Origin: an uncultured Collinsella sp.
GTDB lineage: Bacteria; Actinomycetota; Coriobacteriia; Coriobacteriales; Coriobacteriaceae
NCBI GenBank assembly: GCA_900754075.1
Contig: CAAEBN010000077.1
Span: 1-5,687, forward strand
Direction of reading: 5' to 3'
Length of the DNA stretch: 5,687 nucleotides
The position numbers were made by a program, and so were the translations under genes. The notes under the pieces were generated by a model. It had not been told where the DNA came from. It worked only from the letters and a program-made list of their open reading frames with translations, and searched no databases. Positions 4,502-5,687 of the stretch are shown here, in pieces. Numbering within the stretch: position 1 is the stretch's first letter; every line of letters begins with the position of its first letter.

Positions 4502-5687
4502 ATGCTCATTCACCGTATAGCCGCGCAGCTCTACACTGCCGAGGCACTGCAGACCGTCGAGGCCGGGCTCGATTCTGGCGAGGACGTGACGCTGGCCGTG
4601 TCTCAGTCGGGCCGAACGCTTATGGCCGCCGCCCAGTTTGCGCGTCGTCCGCGCCCCACGGTCTACATCGTGAGTGGCGAGGATGCGGCTGATCGCGCCG
4701 CACGCAGTCTGGCCGCCTACGTGGGCCTGGCGCACGTGTGCCGCTTTCCCGAGCGCAAGGACTACCCTTGGCGCGAGCAGGCGCCCGACGACGCCGTGGT
4801 AGCCCAGCGCTGCGAGGCGCTCGGGCGCATCGTGCGCGGCGACAACTGCATCATGGTCGCCTCGGCCCGCGCACTGCTGCGCTGCGTGCCGCCGGTCGAG
4901 AGCCACTACTGGGAGTCCACTACTTTTGCGGTGGGCGAGGAGATTCCCTTTGACGAGGTGCCGCAGCGTCTGGTGGGCATGGGCTACACCAATGCCGGCG
5001 CCGCCGACGCGCCCGGCCTGTTCCGTGTGCACGGCGACACCGTCGAGGTGTTTCCCGCGCAGGAAAAGGCACCCGTGCGCATTGAGTTTTTCGGCGACGA
5101 GATTGACCGCATCCGCCGCATGGTGAGCTCAACGGGGCAGACCATCGGCAACGAGGACAGCATCGAGATCTTCCCCTGTCGCGAGCTCGCACTCACCGAC
5201 GACGCCGTCCACAACATGCATGTGACGCTCTACCGCGCCAGCCAGGACGACAGCAAGTTGGCGGCGCTGCTCGAGATGGTGGATGCGCGCATCGTCACGC
5301 CTGAGCTCGACCGCTTTTTGCCGGTGATGTACGGCCAGACCGTGAGCCCGCTGTCGCATGTGAGCGGAAAGGCGCTCGTGGTGCTATCCGAGCCGCGCTC
5401 GCTGTTCGACGATTGCCTGCGCGCCTACGAGGATATCGAGGCGCGTGCCGGCGAGGCGGGGATTGACCGACTGGATGGCCTGTATGTACGCGCCCAGCAG
5501 CTCGATTTTGGTGCTCAGCAGCGCCTGAACTATGTGAGCCTGATCCGTGCCGGCGGTGCGGTGACGGCAGAGCTCAAGATTGAGCAGCCGGCCATCGCGG
5601 GCTCGGACAACCGTTTTATGACGCGCATCCAAGAGGTCGTGGGCAAGCGCTATGCCTGCGTGTTTGCCATCCCCGACCGCGGTGCGC
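4502..5687 (+). CDS. mfd: Transcription-repair coupling factor Mfd, N-terminal part (cut by window end)
   Basis: 395 codons are visible out of the roughly 1100-1200 usual for Mfd, with the frame open to the last base. Mfd is a DNA translocase that removes RNA polymerase stalled at lesions and recruits UvrA for nucleotide excision repair. The visible part is the UvrB-like N-terminal module. Residues about 20-110 have the VTLAVSQSGRTL, VYIVSGED and FPERKDYPW segments, where the UvrB Walker A is degenerate, as expected for Mfd and not UvrB. Then comes the hallmark GDTVEVFPAQ (about 178-187) followed by VRIEFFGDEIDRI (192-204). Residues about 250-395 would cover the rest of the UvrA-binding region and the return to domain 1. 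The RNA polymerase-interaction and helicase domains lie outside the window. The ATG at 4502 has GGAGG 6 nt upstream. It is transcribed away from the kinase/FHA cluster, and nothing suggests a functional link. Confidence 0.93.
   Translation, partial: MLIHRIAAQLYTAEALQTVEAGLDSGEDVTLAVSQSGRTLMAAAQFARRPRPTVYIVSGEDAADRAARSLAAYVGLAHVCRFPERKDYPWREQAPDDAVVAQRCEALGRIVRGDNCIMVASARALLRCVPPVESHYWESTTFAVGEEIPFDEVPQRLVGMGYTNAGAADAPGLFRVHGDTVEVFPAQEKAPVRIEFFGDEIDRIRRMVSSTGQTIGNEDSIEIFPCRELALTDDAVHNMHVTLYRASQDDSKLAALLEMVDARIVTPELDRFLPVMYGQTVSPLSHVSGKALVVLSEPRSLFDDCLRAYEDIEARAGEAGIDRLDGLYVRAQQLDFGAQQRLNYVSLIRAGGAVTAELKIEQPAIAGSDNRFMTRIQEVVGKRYACVFAIPDRGA

Noticed and set aside
4432..4692. Plus-strand 86-residue frame starting at ATG 4432, overlapping mfd
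   Set aside because: It translates the terminator hairpin, has no Shine-Dalgarno and overlaps mfd out of frame with no domain signal.
4310..5032. Minus-strand 240-residue open frame across the start of mfd
   Set aside because: It runs through the mfd ribosome binding site, the terminator hairpin and the conserved Mfd N-terminus; composition (His/Arg/Ala-rich) is typical of an antisense shadow.
1..5687. CRISPR array, tRNA, rRNA or insertion sequence
   Set aside because: No regularly spaced direct repeats, tRNA cloverleaf with CCA end, rRNA sequence, or transposase frame with terminal inverted repeats was seen.
4502..5687. UvrB instead of Mfd
   Set aside because: The N-terminus lacks an intact Walker A motif at the UvrB position, and the segment around GDTVEVFPAQ fits the degenerate UvrB-like module of Mfd.

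Overview
The window looks like part of a moderately high-GC Gram-positive chromosome. A gut Coriobacteriia member (Collinsella-like Actinomycetota) is my best guess. This rests on GC-rich codon use, strong AAAGGA/GGAGG ribosome binding sites, a eukaryotic-type Ser/Thr kinase fused to a DUF6273-like domain, and FHA proteins. The taxonomic call is inference.

Layout, left to right. Positions 1-48 hold the basic C-terminal tail of a plus-strand gene. It meets the minus-strand cluster tail to tail at a shared CTAG. The minus-strand cluster, in transcription order, has three genes. The first is an FHA-domain protein (3224-4180). The second is a transmembrane Ser/Thr kinase with a C-terminal, probably extracytoplasmic, DUF6273-like domain (1070-3079). 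The third is another FHA-domain protein (45-1034), paralogous to the first along its whole length. A perfect 19-bp inverted repeat (3156-3199) lies between the first FHA gene and the kinase and probably acts as a terminator. The kinase and the last FHA gene are 35 nt apart and look like one operon.

Positions 4181-4501 are a divergent intergenic region. It holds a perfect TATAAT for the minus-strand cluster, candidate plus-strand promoters, an optional 57-codon small ORF or ncRNA interval, and a GC-rich hairpin with a T-run just before mfd. The right end (4502-5687) is the N-terminal third of mfd, the transcription-repair coupling factor, which runs off the window.

Working model (inference): the kinase senses something outside the cell through the DUF6273-like region, phosphorylates itself or partners on threonine, and the two FHA proteins read or transmit that state. 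Two details complicate this. Both FHA domains lack the usual Arg of the Gly-Arg motif. The first FHA gene carries a G9 run between its Shine-Dalgarno sequence and its start codon, which could vary in length and tune expression.
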